Shown here one piece after another: positions 25,643 through 33,388 of a stretch of DNA of 64,000 nucleotides. The notes below the pieces were generated by a model that was given only the letters and a program-made list of their open reading frames with translations, had not been told where the DNA came from and ran no database searches. Each line of letters begins with the position of its first letter. Position 1 is the stretch's first letter. The position numbers and the translations under genes were made by a program. Location: assembly GCA_023422565.1 (NCBI GenBank), contig JAFAGR010000062.1:1-64000 (forward strand), written 5' to 3'. The DNA is from Bacteroidota bacterium. GTDB taxonomy: Bacteria > Bacteroidota > Bacteroidia > Chitinophagales > Chitinophagaceae.

Positions 25643-25867
25643 ATGAATAATAAACTATTAATTGGCGCCGCCGTAGCCGGCCTCGCCGCGATGTTCATTA
25701 AAAAGAGAAGGGAAGCAAAAAGAAATCCCGCTGCAGCAGGAACCGGATATGCCAGAGGGCATAATACCTTTAAAAAAGACCGGCACCGTACAGACATTTT
25801 CTCGCAGGCTAAGTCTGCAGGACCCGGAGCAGGCACATGGGATGCAGCACCGGAGCCTGCTAAATAA
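25643..25867 (+). CDS. Small basic membrane-anchored protein
   Basis: A predicted 74-residue protein starting MNNKLLIGAAVAGLAAMFI, one N-terminal hydrophobic helix, then a Lys/Arg-rich segment (KKRREAKRNP) and a Gly/Pro/Ala tail. ATGs at 25637 and 25643 are both possible. A purine-rich GAGGAAAAA lies just upstream. The minus-strand frame over the same bases has no membrane or domain logic, so I favour the plus strand. Function unknown. Its 3' end overlaps tatD by 8 bp. Confidence 0.55.
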   Translation: MNNKLLIGAAVAGLAAMFIKKRREAKRNPAAAGTGYARGHNTFKKDRHRTDIFSQAKSAGPGAGTWDAAPEPAK

Positions 25868-26627
25868 GCTTTCCGAAAATATTTGTGGCATTCAGGGTGG
25901 TGACCCGGTCTATTTCATCAGCAGATGTTGAATAAATTGAGGCGAGTTTCTCCGCTACCAGTGGCAAGAAACTACTTTCGTTTCTTTTGCCCCGATGTGG
26001 CACCGGGCTTAAGTAAGGCGCATCAGTTTCGAGCACCAGGTTGCTCAACCCAACCCCGGCAAGTACTTTATCAAGGCCGGAATTCTTATAGGTCACCACC
26101 CCGCCAATGCCCAGGTACATACCTAAATTAATTATATCTTCTGCCTCCTGAAGGCTTCCTCCAAAACAGTGGAATATCCCTTTCACTTTTTTTTCTGAAA
26201 ATTCTTTCAACACTTCTATACATTCTCTCGTAGCATTTCGGGAATGAATGACGATGGGAAGATCATACTTCAGCGCCCACCCGATCTGTCGCCGGAATGC
26301 TTCGTACTGGTCATCGATATAGGTTTTATCCCAATAAAAGTCGAGCCCTATTTCACCAATCGCGGAAAAGTTCCGCTTTTCAAGCCATTGCTTCACCACC
26401 TCAAGTTCTTCCTCAAAATTTTCTTTAACGTAGCAGGGATGTAAGCCCATCATCGCAGAAAACTTTCCCGGATAAGACTTTTCGAGAGAGATCATTCTTT
26501 GATGGTATTCGCTGTTTATCGCAGGAAGAAAAAACTTTGTTACGTGCAACGCATCAGCCCGGGCAATCACCTCGTTGATATCCGCATCAAAATCTTCAAG
26601 GTATAAGTGACAATGTGTATCTATCAT
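25860..26627 (-). CDS. TatD family metal-dependent DNase
   Basis: A 255-residue TIM-barrel hydrolase of the TatD family, which degrades DNA in quality control and repair. Metal-binding motifs are MIDTHCHLYL at the N-terminus, IGEIGLDFYWD, PIVIHSRNA, FHCFGG and ETDAPYLSP followed by HRGKRNES. No signal peptide, so it is cytoplasmic. It is convergent with the small membrane protein. Confidence 0.92.
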   Translation of the reverse strand: MIDTHCHLYLEDFDADINEVIARADALHVTKFFLPAINSEYHQRMISLEKSYPGKFSAMMGLHPCYVKENFEEELEVVKQWLEKRNFSAIGEIGLDFYWDKTYIDDQYEAFRRQIGWALKYDLPIVIHSRNATRECIEVLKEFSEKKVKGIFHCFGGSLQEAEDIINLGMYLGIGGVVTYKNSGLDKVLAGVGLSNLVLETDAPYLSPVPHRGKRNESSFLPLVAEKLASIYSTSADEIDRVTTLNATNIFGKLI

Positions 26628-26747
26628 ATAGTTTCAAATTAGCGTCAACCCGCATTTGCATCATCAAAGAAAAAATATATTCTATTTTTTATTGGTGAAT
26701 GTTGAAAATCATGGTAAATTAGCCCAGTTTTCATAGGGTACGGATTA

Positions 26748-26785
26748 AAAACGGGCCAGGGTTTCTACCCAGGCCCACTTTTTTT
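26748..26785. terminator. Bidirectional terminator-like hairpin after the deacetylase gene
   Basis: Arms GGGCC/GGCCC (26753-26757 / 2672-26776 region) and GGGT/ACCC form a stem with one A-A mismatch. T-rich runs follow on both strands (seven T on plus, five T on minus). It ends the minus-strand deacetylase gene. No plus-strand gene is known to need it. Confidence 0.7.
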
Positions 26786-26788
26786 CAG

Positions 26789-27409
26789 CTAGAGTTTATC
26801 GAATTTCCAACCCTTCTCCGAAAGGTATCTCAAAGTTTCCGGTAATGCGTACTTCAGCCTGGGCAAGGCTTTGGCGCTGTCGTGGAAGACCACGATAGAG
26901 CCCATTTCCACATTCAACAAAACCTGCTGAAGGCATCTTTCAGGCTTTAAAGATTCATCAAAGTCTCCGCTTAATACCGACCACATTACTGTTTTCAGAT
27001 CATAAGCCGGTGAGGCAAGCTGTTCGGTAAGAAAGGGAGTAATGCGGCCATACGGCGGCCTGAACAGTTTGCTGTCAATCACCTCCTTTGCCTTCATTAC
27101 ATTGTGCAGATAGTCTGCATCTTTAACCTTCCACGCATTCAGATGATTAAAGGTGTGGTTTCCGACAGCATGGCCCTCATTCAGAATGGATGCATAAATA
27201 TTGGGCTCATCCACTACGTTCTTCCCTATGCAGAAAAAGGTAGCCTTTGCATTATATTTTCTCAGCTCCTCCAATACAAATGGCGTTGCTTCCGGGTGCG
27301 GACCATCGTCGAAGGTCAGGTAACAAATTTTTTCATCAGTGTTCACCTGCCATAGCGGATCTTTAAGAAGAAACCTCATCCATGCAGGACTTTTTACCAG
27401 GTAAAACAT
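26789..27409 (-). CDS. Polysaccharide deacetylase (NodB homology) family protein
   Basis: A 206-residue carbohydrate esterase 4 domain with nothing else attached. It shows the NodB motifs: TFDDGPHPE (catalytic Asp and metal Asp), HTFNH (metal His pair) and RPPYGR. A late IVVFHDS supplies the His motif. The N-terminus MFYLVKSPAWMRFLL is weakly hydrophobic and may associate with the membrane, but no clear cleavable signal is seen. A likely substrate is peptidoglycan or an acetylated surface sugar. Confidence 0.85.
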   Translation of the reverse strand: MFYLVKSPAWMRFLLKDPLWQVNTDEKICYLTFDDGPHPEATPFVLEELRKYNAKATFFCIGKNVVDEPNIYASILNEGHAVGNHTFNHLNAWKVKDADYLHNVMKAKEVIDSKLFRPPYGRITPFLTEQLASPAYDLKTVMWSVLSGDFDESLKPERCLQQVLLNVEMGSIVVFHDSAKALPRLKYALPETLRYLSEKGWKFDKL

Positions 27410-27491
27410 CTTTTTAAAAAATATATTTTTTCCATGATTAAACCTTTTACCTTTTTTCCAATCTTAGGTTAACAAAAAAAATTCATAAAGT

Positions 27492-28343
27492 ATGAAACTG
27501 AAACTCCTTTCTGTCATTCTTCCACTTGCAATAATAGCCATTCTTCCGGGCTGCAAGAAAGATGACACTACTTCCACGCCTGATACGGAGGTAGAAACAA
27601 CTTTTGAATTGTCGCGAAACGAGGCCCTTGCAGACAATTTTACGGAAGATGCCTACGATCTGTTTAACGAAGCCGTGGCAGATCACGACCTCATGGGAGC
27701 CCGCGTGGCGGGTGTGGCTGAAACAATGAACAACTTAAGCTGCGCCACTGTTACTGTTACCCCACTTCAGGGCTTTCCAAAAACTATCGTAATTGATTTT
27801 GGAACCGGTTGTACTTCACCAAACGGAATTGTAAGAAGTGGAAAGATCAATGTGGTGCTTTCCGATTCTTTAAGAATACCGGGAACTACATCTGTAATGA
27901 CATTTGACAATTACTTCGTAAACGGATTTAAAAAAGAAGGAACCGTTACCTGGACCAACACAAGCAATGCTACCCGGAGAAGCTGGTCGCGGGTGGTTAC
28001 CAACGGTAAGATCACCGTACCCGGTGGGGACTTCTGGCTTCATAGCGGAACCAAAAATGTAGTGCATATCGCCGGAGCACATACTCCCAGAGTTCTTAAT
28101 GATGATGAATTTTCTATTACCGGAGGAAGCACGGTTACCAACTCTGCAGGATTAACCCGAACAAGCACCATCCAAAACCCTCTTCACAAAAGAGTTATAT
28201 GTGCTAACATAGATAGAGGCACCGTTAGAACCGATGGGCCAAACCATTACGCCATCCTCGATTTCGGAAACGGAGCATGCGACAGGGAAGCTACCATATC
28301 TATAAATGGCAATCCGCCACGTATCATTCTGCTAAGACCATAA
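27492..28343 (+). CDS. Lipoprotein of unknown function
   Basis: A 283-residue predicted lipoprotein with lipobox ILPGCKK (Cys about 21) followed by a Asp/Thr-rich linker. The body is beta-rich with regularly spaced Cys (CATVTV, GTGCTSPNG, GACDREA) and IDFGTGC / LDFGNGACD repeats near both ends. I know similar lipoproteins in Bacteroidota but no function. It stands alone and ends in a strong terminator. Confidence 0.72.
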   Translation: MKLKLLSVILPLAIIAILPGCKKDDTTSTPDTEVETTFELSRNEALADNFTEDAYDLFNEAVADHDLMGARVAGVAETMNNLSCATVTVTPLQGFPKTIVIDFGTGCTSPNGIVRSGKINVVLSDSLRIPGTTSVMTFDNYFVNGFKKEGTVTWTNTSNATRRSWSRVVTNGKITVPGGDFWLHSGTKNVVHIAGAHTPRVLNDDEFSITGGSTVTNSAGLTRTSTIQNPLHKRVICANIDRGTVRTDGPNHYAILDFGNGACDREATISINGNPPRIILLRP

Positions 28344-28361
28344 AGTATCTACGGAATATGG

Positions 28362-28389
28362 AAAAGCCCTGTTATTGCAGGGCTTTTTT
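28362..28389 (+). terminator. Terminator after the lipoprotein gene
   Basis: A 10-bp stem AAAAGCCCTG / CAGGGCTTTT (28362-28371 / 28378-28387) with a 6-nt loop and a T-run. It lies just upstream of the gltX promoter. Confidence 0.92.
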
Positions 28390-28409
28390 ATTGGTTTACA
28401 CCCAAATCC

Positions 28410-28417
28410 TATCTTTG
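28410..28417 (+). promoter_or_regulatory. -7 box TATCTTTG, five bases before the gltX ATG
   Basis: An exact TAnnTTTG match with five bases to the ATG at 28423, a probable leaderless start. It also argues against an ATG at 28375, which lies in the preceding terminator. Confidence 0.65.
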
Positions 28418-28422
28418 CCGCA

Positions 28423-29961
28423 ATGGAAAAATCGGGAAAAGTTCGTGTACGCTTCGCGCCCAGCCCCACGGGAGGTTTGCATCTGGGCGGGGTTAGAACC
28501 GTGCTATACAATTATCTCTTCGCCAAAAAACATCGAGGTACGTTCGTATTGCGAATTGAAGACACAGACCAAAGCAGGTATGTGGAAGGTGCAGAGCAAT
28601 ATATTTATGATTGCCTGAACTGGTGCGGGCTTGAGCCCGATGAAAGTCCGCTGCATGGTGGAAATTTCGGCCCTTACCGCCAGAGTGAAAGAAAGGAAAT
28701 TTACCGCGATTATGCGTTACAGTTAGTTAATGCCGGCCATGCATACTATGCCTTTGATACTCCTGAGGAACTGGAGGCTATGAGGGAAAAATTAAAAGCA
28801 GCGAACAGCCACAGCCTTCAGTACGACCATCACAGCCGGATGAACATGCGTAATTCCTTGAGTTTACCCGAAGAAGAAACAATTCAGTTACTGGAAGATG
28901 GCACGCCCTATGTGATTCGCATCAAGATAGCACCCGGTGAAACTGTAAAGTTTACTGACCTTATAAGAGGAGACATTAATTTCGACACCACTGTGGTGGA
29001 TGATAAAGTATTGCTGAAAGCTGACGGAATGCCTACCTACCACCTGGCCGTGGTGGTTGACGATCACCTTATGCAGATCACGCATGCCTTTCGCGGTGAA
29101 GAATGGATGCCAAGCGCACCGGTGCATATACTTTTATGGCAGTATCTTTTTGGGCTTGATAAAATGCCTTCATGGGCGCACCTGCCGCTCATTTTAAAAC
29201 CTGACGGTAATGGAAAACTCAGCAAGAGAGATGGCGACAGGCTGGGTTTTCCCGTTTATGCCATGAACTGGGCAGACCCCGTAACAAAGGAGGTAACCAA
29301 AGGCTTCAGAGAACAGGGTTTCCTTCCGGAAGCTTTCCTCAACCTGCTTTCCCTTTTGGGATGGAATGATGGAACGGGGAAAGAGATCTTTACGATTGAA
29401 GAGTTGAGTGAAGCTTTTTCTCTTGATCGCGTTCATGTTTCAGGGGCGAAATTTGATTTTGAAAAAGCGAAATGGTTCAACCATGAATGGATAAAGAGGC
29501 TGCCTGCTTCGCATTATGCTGAAGAAGTGAAAGCGGTACTTACCGGTGCGGGTATTCATGCAGAGATGGATAAACTTTTGCCGGTGATGGAACTCGTAAA
29601 AGACCGTTGCACGCTCCTCAATGATTTTGCGGAGCACGCAGGATATTTTTTCAAAACTCCCGCCGCGTGGGACGAAGCTTCTGTTATGCCCAAATGGAAT
29701 GAGGCAAAGGCAGGCTTTTTCAATGCACTTGCGGAGGCCTTTAGTTCCTTAGAGAGCTGGTCATTTAATTCCATCGAAGAAACTTTTAAACAACTTGCAG
29801 ATTCACATTCCATAAAGGTGGGTGAATTGCAGATGCTCTGGCGGATCTTTCTCGTTGGTCAAAAGGCCGGCCCTGCGGTATTTGCAATTGCGGAACTTTT
29901 AGGAAAAGAGGAAACAGTTAACCGCACACTAAATGGAAGGACGCACTTCTCGTCTAAATAA
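28423..29961 (+). CDS. gltX: Glutamate--tRNA ligase
   Basis: A 512-residue class I aminoacyl-tRNA synthetase that charges tRNA-Glu. The HIGH-type motif is FAPSPTGGLHLGGVRT near the N-terminus, LRIEDTDQSR follows, and the KMSKS-type motif is KLSKRDGDR. The C-terminal about 170 residues are the helical anticodon-binding domain. The ATG at 28423 begins MEKSGKVRVRFAPSPTG, as in relatives. A longer frame would start inside the terminator. The next gene follows after 26 bp. Confidence 0.96.
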   Translation: MEKSGKVRVRFAPSPTGGLHLGGVRTVLYNYLFAKKHRGTFVLRIEDTDQSRYVEGAEQYIYDCLNWCGLEPDESPLHGGNFGPYRQSERKEIYRDYALQLVNAGHAYYAFDTPEELEAMREKLKAANSHSLQYDHHSRMNMRNSLSLPEEETIQLLEDGTPYVIRIKIAPGETVKFTDLIRGDINFDTTVVDDKVLLKADGMPTYHLAVVVDDHLMQITHAFRGEEWMPSAPVHILLWQYLFGLDKMPSWAHLPLILKPDGNGKLSKRDGDRLGFPVYAMNWADPVTKEVTKGFREQGFLPEAFLNLLSLLGWNDGTGKEIFTIEELSEAFSLDRVHVSGAKFDFEKAKWFNHEWIKRLPASHYAEEVKAVLTGAGIHAEMDKLLPVMELVKDRCTLLNDFAEHAGYFFKTPAAWDEASVMPKWNEAKAGFFNALAEAFSSLESWSFNSIEETFKQLADSHSIKVGELQMLWRIFLVGQKAGPAVFAIAELLGKEETVNRTLNGRTHFSSK

Positions 29962-29987
29962 ATACATTTCTAATTTTAATAAGTAGA

Positions 29988-30395
29988 ATGAACAGACCTA
30001 TTAGAGTACTTGTAGCAAAGGTGGGGCTTGACGGGCACGACAGGGGTGCAAAGGTAATAGCCACTGCCCTGCGTGATGCGGGCATGGAAGTAATATATAC
30101 AGGCCTTAGGCAAACTCCTGAAATGGTGATTAATGCCGCACTTCAGGAAGATGTGGATGCGATTGGCGTAAGCATTTTGAGTGGAGCCCACATGACCGTG
30201 TTTCCGAAACTGCAGGAACTGATGCAGCAAAAAGAAATGAATGATGTATTGCTGACCGGAGGAGGAATTATTCCGGAGGATGACATCAGGGAACTAAACA
30301 AAAAAGGCGTGGGCAAACTCTTTGCACCCGGAACAACAACTTCTGAAATAGCGGAATACATCCGCGAATGGGTTTCAAAGAACAGGAATTTTTAA
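29988..30395 (+). CDS. Stand-alone B12-binding domain (methylmalonyl-CoA mutase small domain type)
   Basis: A 135-residue protein that is only a cobalamin-binding Rossmann domain. Its signature is KVGLDGHDRGAKVIA (DxHxxG, lower cobalt-ligating His), then SILSGAH and LLTGGGIIP. It resembles the C-terminal domain of methylmalonyl-CoA mutase or the small subunit of split acyl-CoA mutases. No large catalytic subunit lies in the window. It is 41 bp before the enoyl-CoA hydratase gene and probably cotranscribed. The partner mutase is likely elsewhere. Confidence 0.88.
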   Translation: MNRPIRVLVAKVGLDGHDRGAKVIATALRDAGMEVIYTGLRQTPEMVINAALQEDVDAIGVSILSGAHMTVFPKLQELMQQKEMNDVLLTGGGIIPEDDIRELNKKGVGKLFAPGTTTSEIAEYIREWVSKNRNF

Positions 30396-30436
30396 AACAA
30401 ACCAATCATTATTACTTCAACAATTATCATTCTATC

Positions 30437-31219
30437 ATGACCTATTCAACCCTGATTTTTGAAATAAGCGAACGCATTTGTACGATCACTATAAACCGTG
30501 CTGACAAATTGAATGCGCTCAATAAAGAAGTATTCAATGATCTTGAAAAAGCATTTCAGGAAATTGAAAGGAATGAGGAGATAAGATCGGTTATAATAAC
30601 CGGCTCCGGTGAAAAAGCTTTTGTTGCGGGTGCGGACATTGCAGAGTTTTCAACATATTCCGTAGAAGAAGCACGTAAACTTTCCGCGCGGGGCCAGGCC
30701 ATATTCTTTCAAATCGAAAACTGTACAAAACCAGTGGTTGCCGCTGTAAATGGCTTTGCGCTTGGCGGCGGATGCGAACTGGCCATGGCCTGCCATTTCA
30801 GAGTGTGCAGCGAGAATGCAAAGTTTGGCCAACCGGAAGTTAATCTTGGATTGATACCGGGTTATGGTGGAACGCAACGGCTTACTCAACTGGTGGGGAA
30901 AGGCAAGAGCATGGAATTGCATATGACAGGCCAAATAATGGACAGCGCCGAAGCCCTTAAAACCGGATTGGTAAATTATGTAACTCCTTCAGGAGACCTT
31001 CTTGCTAAAGTGCGGGAACTTTTGGCCGTGATAAACACTAAGGCTCCTTTTGCCGTGAGTAAGGTAATAAACACGATAAACACCGCAGTAAATGGCGAAG
31101 GCGTAAAAGGTTTCGAAAAAGAGGTAAATGCCTTTGCAGAATGTTTCGGAACGGAAGACATGAAAGAAGGCACCTCCGCCTTTATGGAAAAGAGAAAACC
31201 CGTTTTTTCCGGAAAGTAA
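30437..31219 (+). CDS. Enoyl-CoA hydratase/isomerase family protein
   Basis: A 260-residue crotonase-fold enzyme. It shows the oxyanion-hole segments EKAFVAGADIAEF and NGFALGGGCELAMACHFRV, and the catalytic Glu region PEVNLGLIPGYGGTQRL. This pattern matches short-chain 3-hydroxyacyl-CoA dehydratases of butyrate or amino-acid oxidation. The ATG at 30437 (MTYSTLIFEISE) is chosen since the preceding residues are not family-like. It follows the B12-binding gene, which suggests a shared acyl-CoA pathway. Confidence 0.88.
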   Translation: MTYSTLIFEISERICTITINRADKLNALNKEVFNDLEKAFQEIERNEEIRSVIITGSGEKAFVAGADIAEFSTYSVEEARKLSARGQAIFFQIENCTKPVVAAVNGFALGGGCELAMACHFRVCSENAKFGQPEVNLGLIPGYGGTQRLTQLVGKGKSMELHMTGQIMDSAEALKTGLVNYVTPSGDLLAKVRELLAVINTKAPFAVSKVINTINTAVNGEGVKGFEKEVNAFAECFGTEDMKEGTSAFMEKRKPVFSGK

Positions 31220-31239
31220 CGGGTAGGCATAAACGAAGA

Positions 31240-31821
31240 TTAATAGAGGTCGATCACTTTCACAAATCTTCCGGAATAGTAACTATTGAGCGCGGTAATT
31301 GTTACGCCCCAGGCCTTACCGGAGGTTGAATGAATGAACCGCAGGGAGTCAGAATTTTCTACCACAATTCCCATGTGGCCAACGGTCCGGTCTGTGCTGT
31401 CGGTTCCCGTAAAAAGTATAAGGTCGCCCTGCTTTGCATCAGCTTTGCTTACCTCCCGGCCAAGATTGGTAAAGTCTACCGAACTTCTCGGAACAACCTC
31501 ACCAAAATTGGCGTATACATAGGTAATAAAACCCGAACAATCAAAACCTTCATTCGGGTTTGAGGAAGCATACTTATAAGGAATGCCTGTGAGGCTTTTC
31601 GCGAAGCGAACTACCTCTCCCCTGTCTGCCGTGAGTTTGTATAATTGCCCTGATGTTGATCTGGCGGAAGCCCGGGCCGCGGGTTCAGAGACTGAATCAA
31701 TTGTGGCCTCAGCACGGGTTACCGTATCAGCCCTGCTGATCTCCACTTTCCTATTCTCCAACTTACTATTATTACAACCTGCCAGTAAGGTCAGTAACAC
31801 CACAACTCTTATCATTCCCAT
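31240..31821 (-). CDS. NlpC/P60 (C40) peptidase lipoprotein
   Basis: A 193-residue predicted lipoprotein (lipobox TLLAGCNN, Cys about 16) with a linker and an NlpC/P60 endopeptidase domain from about residue 65. The catalytic triad is Cys in FDCSGFITYVY, His in VGHMGIV and a polar residue in RFIHSTSG. Such enzymes cut between D-Glu and diaminopimelate in peptidoglycan stems. It lies convergent to the enoyl-CoA hydratase, 20 bp away. Confidence 0.87.
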   Translation of the reverse strand: MGMIRVVVLLTLLAGCNNSKLENRKVEISRADTVTRAEATIDSVSEPAARASARSTSGQLYKLTADRGEVVRFAKSLTGIPYKYASSNPNEGFDCSGFITYVYANFGEVVPRSSVDFTNLGREVSKADAKQGDLILFTGTDSTDRTVGHMGIVVENSDSLRFIHSTSGKAWGVTITALNSYYSGRFVKVIDLY

Positions 31822-31872
31822 GCTTTTTTGCTCAACCTAATTCAAACAGGAAGCCAAATTTAGTTTAACACA

Positions 31873-31880
31873 TATCTTTG
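31873..31880 (+). promoter_or_regulatory. -7 box TATCTTTG for fumC
   Basis: An exact TAnnTTTG match 27 nt before the fumC ATG at 31908. Confidence 0.6.
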
Positions 31881-31907
31881 CAACTCATTTGAAAAAACCA
31901 TCAGGCC

Positions 31908-33311
31908 ATGACTAATTACAGGATAGAAAAAGACACTATGGGTGAAGTGAAAGTGCCCATCGACGCATATTATGGCGCCCAAACACAGCGTAGTATTGAT
32001 AATTTCAAAATTGCGCAAGACATTAATAAGATGCCAAAGGAAATTATCAGGGCCTTTGCCATGTTAAAAAAAGGCGCCGCACTTACAAATTATGAAGCCG
32101 GTGTATTGCCAAAAGAAAAGTGCGACCTGATAGGAAAAGTTTGCGATGAAATTCTCGGAGGAAAACTTGATGACTATTTTCCCTTAGTGATCTGGCAAAC
32201 GGGAAGCGGAACTCAAAGCAACATGAACGTAAATGAAGTGATCGCATATCGCGGCCATGTTCTTCAGGGCGGCAAACTTGAGGACAAGGAAAAATTCCTT
32301 CATCCTAATGATGACGTAAATAAATCTCAATCAAGCAATGACACATTTCCCACGGCGATGCACATTGCAGCGTATAAAATTCTTGTTGACATAACTATTC
32401 CCGGTGTTGAAAAATTGAGGGATACCCTGAATAAAAAGAGCAAAGCTTTCATGAATGTGGTGAAGATCGGGCGCACACATTTAATGGATGCCACTCCGCT
32501 TACGCTCGGCCAGGAATTCAGCGGATATGTGTCTCAGTTGAACCATGGTTTAAAAGCGCTTAAAAATACACTGCCACATCTTTCCGAGCTCGCGCTTGGC
32601 GGCACCGCGGTTGGCACCGGAATAAACACCCCTGAAGGATACGCTGAGAAAGTGGCGGCTCATATTGCATCCATTTCCGGATTACCATTTGTAACTGCTG
32701 AAAATAAATTTGAATCTCTCGCAGCGCATGATGCGATCGTTGAAACCCATGGCGCGTTGAAAATGCTTGCTGTAAGCCTGATGAAGATCGCCAATGATAT
32801 CCGCCTGCTGGCAAGCGGCCCGCGAAGTGGAATCGGGGAATTGTTTATCCCGGACAATGAGCCGGGCTCCTCAATTATGCCCGGCAAGGTGAACCCGACG
32901 CAGTGTGAAGCATTGACCATGATAGCTGCCCAGGTAATGGGGAATGATGTGGCCATAACGGTTGGTGGCAGCAATGGCCATTTTGAATTGAATGTTTTTA
33001 AACCGGTGATGATCGCAAACTTCCTGCATAGTGCAAGGCTTATCGGAGACGGATGTGTCTCTTTTAATGACAAATGTGCGGAAGGCATTGAGCCGCTTGA
33101 GAACAATATCAAAAAGCATGTTGATAATTCATTAATGCTCGTTACAGCACTAAATACAAAGATCGGTTATTACAAAGCTGCGGAGATCGCGCAAAAAGCA
33201 CATAAGGAAAATACAACCCTGAAAGAAATGGCTGTGAAGTTGGGCTATGTAACTCCGGAAGAATTTGATCAATGGGTGATTCCGGCCAACATGGTGGGGA
33301 AACTGAGTTAA
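31908..33311 (+). CDS. fumC: Class II fumarate hydratase
   Basis: A 467-residue iron-independent fumarase that interconverts fumarate and malate in the TCA cycle. Signatures are QTGSGTQSNMNVNEVI, KSQSSNDTFPTAMH, RTHLMDATPLTLGQEFSG and the fumarate-lyase motif GSSIMPGKVNPTQCE. The length is normal for the family. It is transcribed alone and ends in a bidirectional terminator. Confidence 0.96.
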   Translation: MTNYRIEKDTMGEVKVPIDAYYGAQTQRSIDNFKIAQDINKMPKEIIRAFAMLKKGAALTNYEAGVLPKEKCDLIGKVCDEILGGKLDDYFPLVIWQTGSGTQSNMNVNEVIAYRGHVLQGGKLEDKEKFLHPNDDVNKSQSSNDTFPTAMHIAAYKILVDITIPGVEKLRDTLNKKSKAFMNVVKIGRTHLMDATPLTLGQEFSGYVSQLNHGLKALKNTLPHLSELALGGTAVGTGINTPEGYAEKVAAHIASISGLPFVTAENKFESLAAHDAIVETHGALKMLAVSLMKIANDIRLLASGPRSGIGELFIPDNEPGSSIMPGKVNPTQCEALTMIAAQVMGNDVAITVGGSNGHFELNVFKPVMIANFLHSARLIGDGCVSFNDKCAEGIEPLENNIKKHVDNSLMLVTALNTKIGYYKAAEIAQKAHKENTTLKEMAVKLGYVTPEEFDQWVIPANMVGKLS

Positions 33312-33322
33312 ATAAATTGCCT

Positions 33323-33360
33323 AAAAAAAATCCCGGAAATTTCTTTCCGGGATTTTTTTT
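33323..33360. terminator. Bidirectional terminator between fumC and the sugar dehydrogenase
   Basis: A stem AATCCCGGAAA / TTTCCGGGATT with A-run before and eight T after, so it works on both strands. It serves fumC and the convergent gene. Confidence 0.92.
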
Positions 33361-33388
33361 GATGTGAAACCACCTGCGATTAAGGAAA

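Noticed and set aside
25531..25836. Minus-strand frame of 101 codons beside tatD
   Set aside because: Low-complexity residues without a recognisable start context, opposite the more protein-like small membrane gene.
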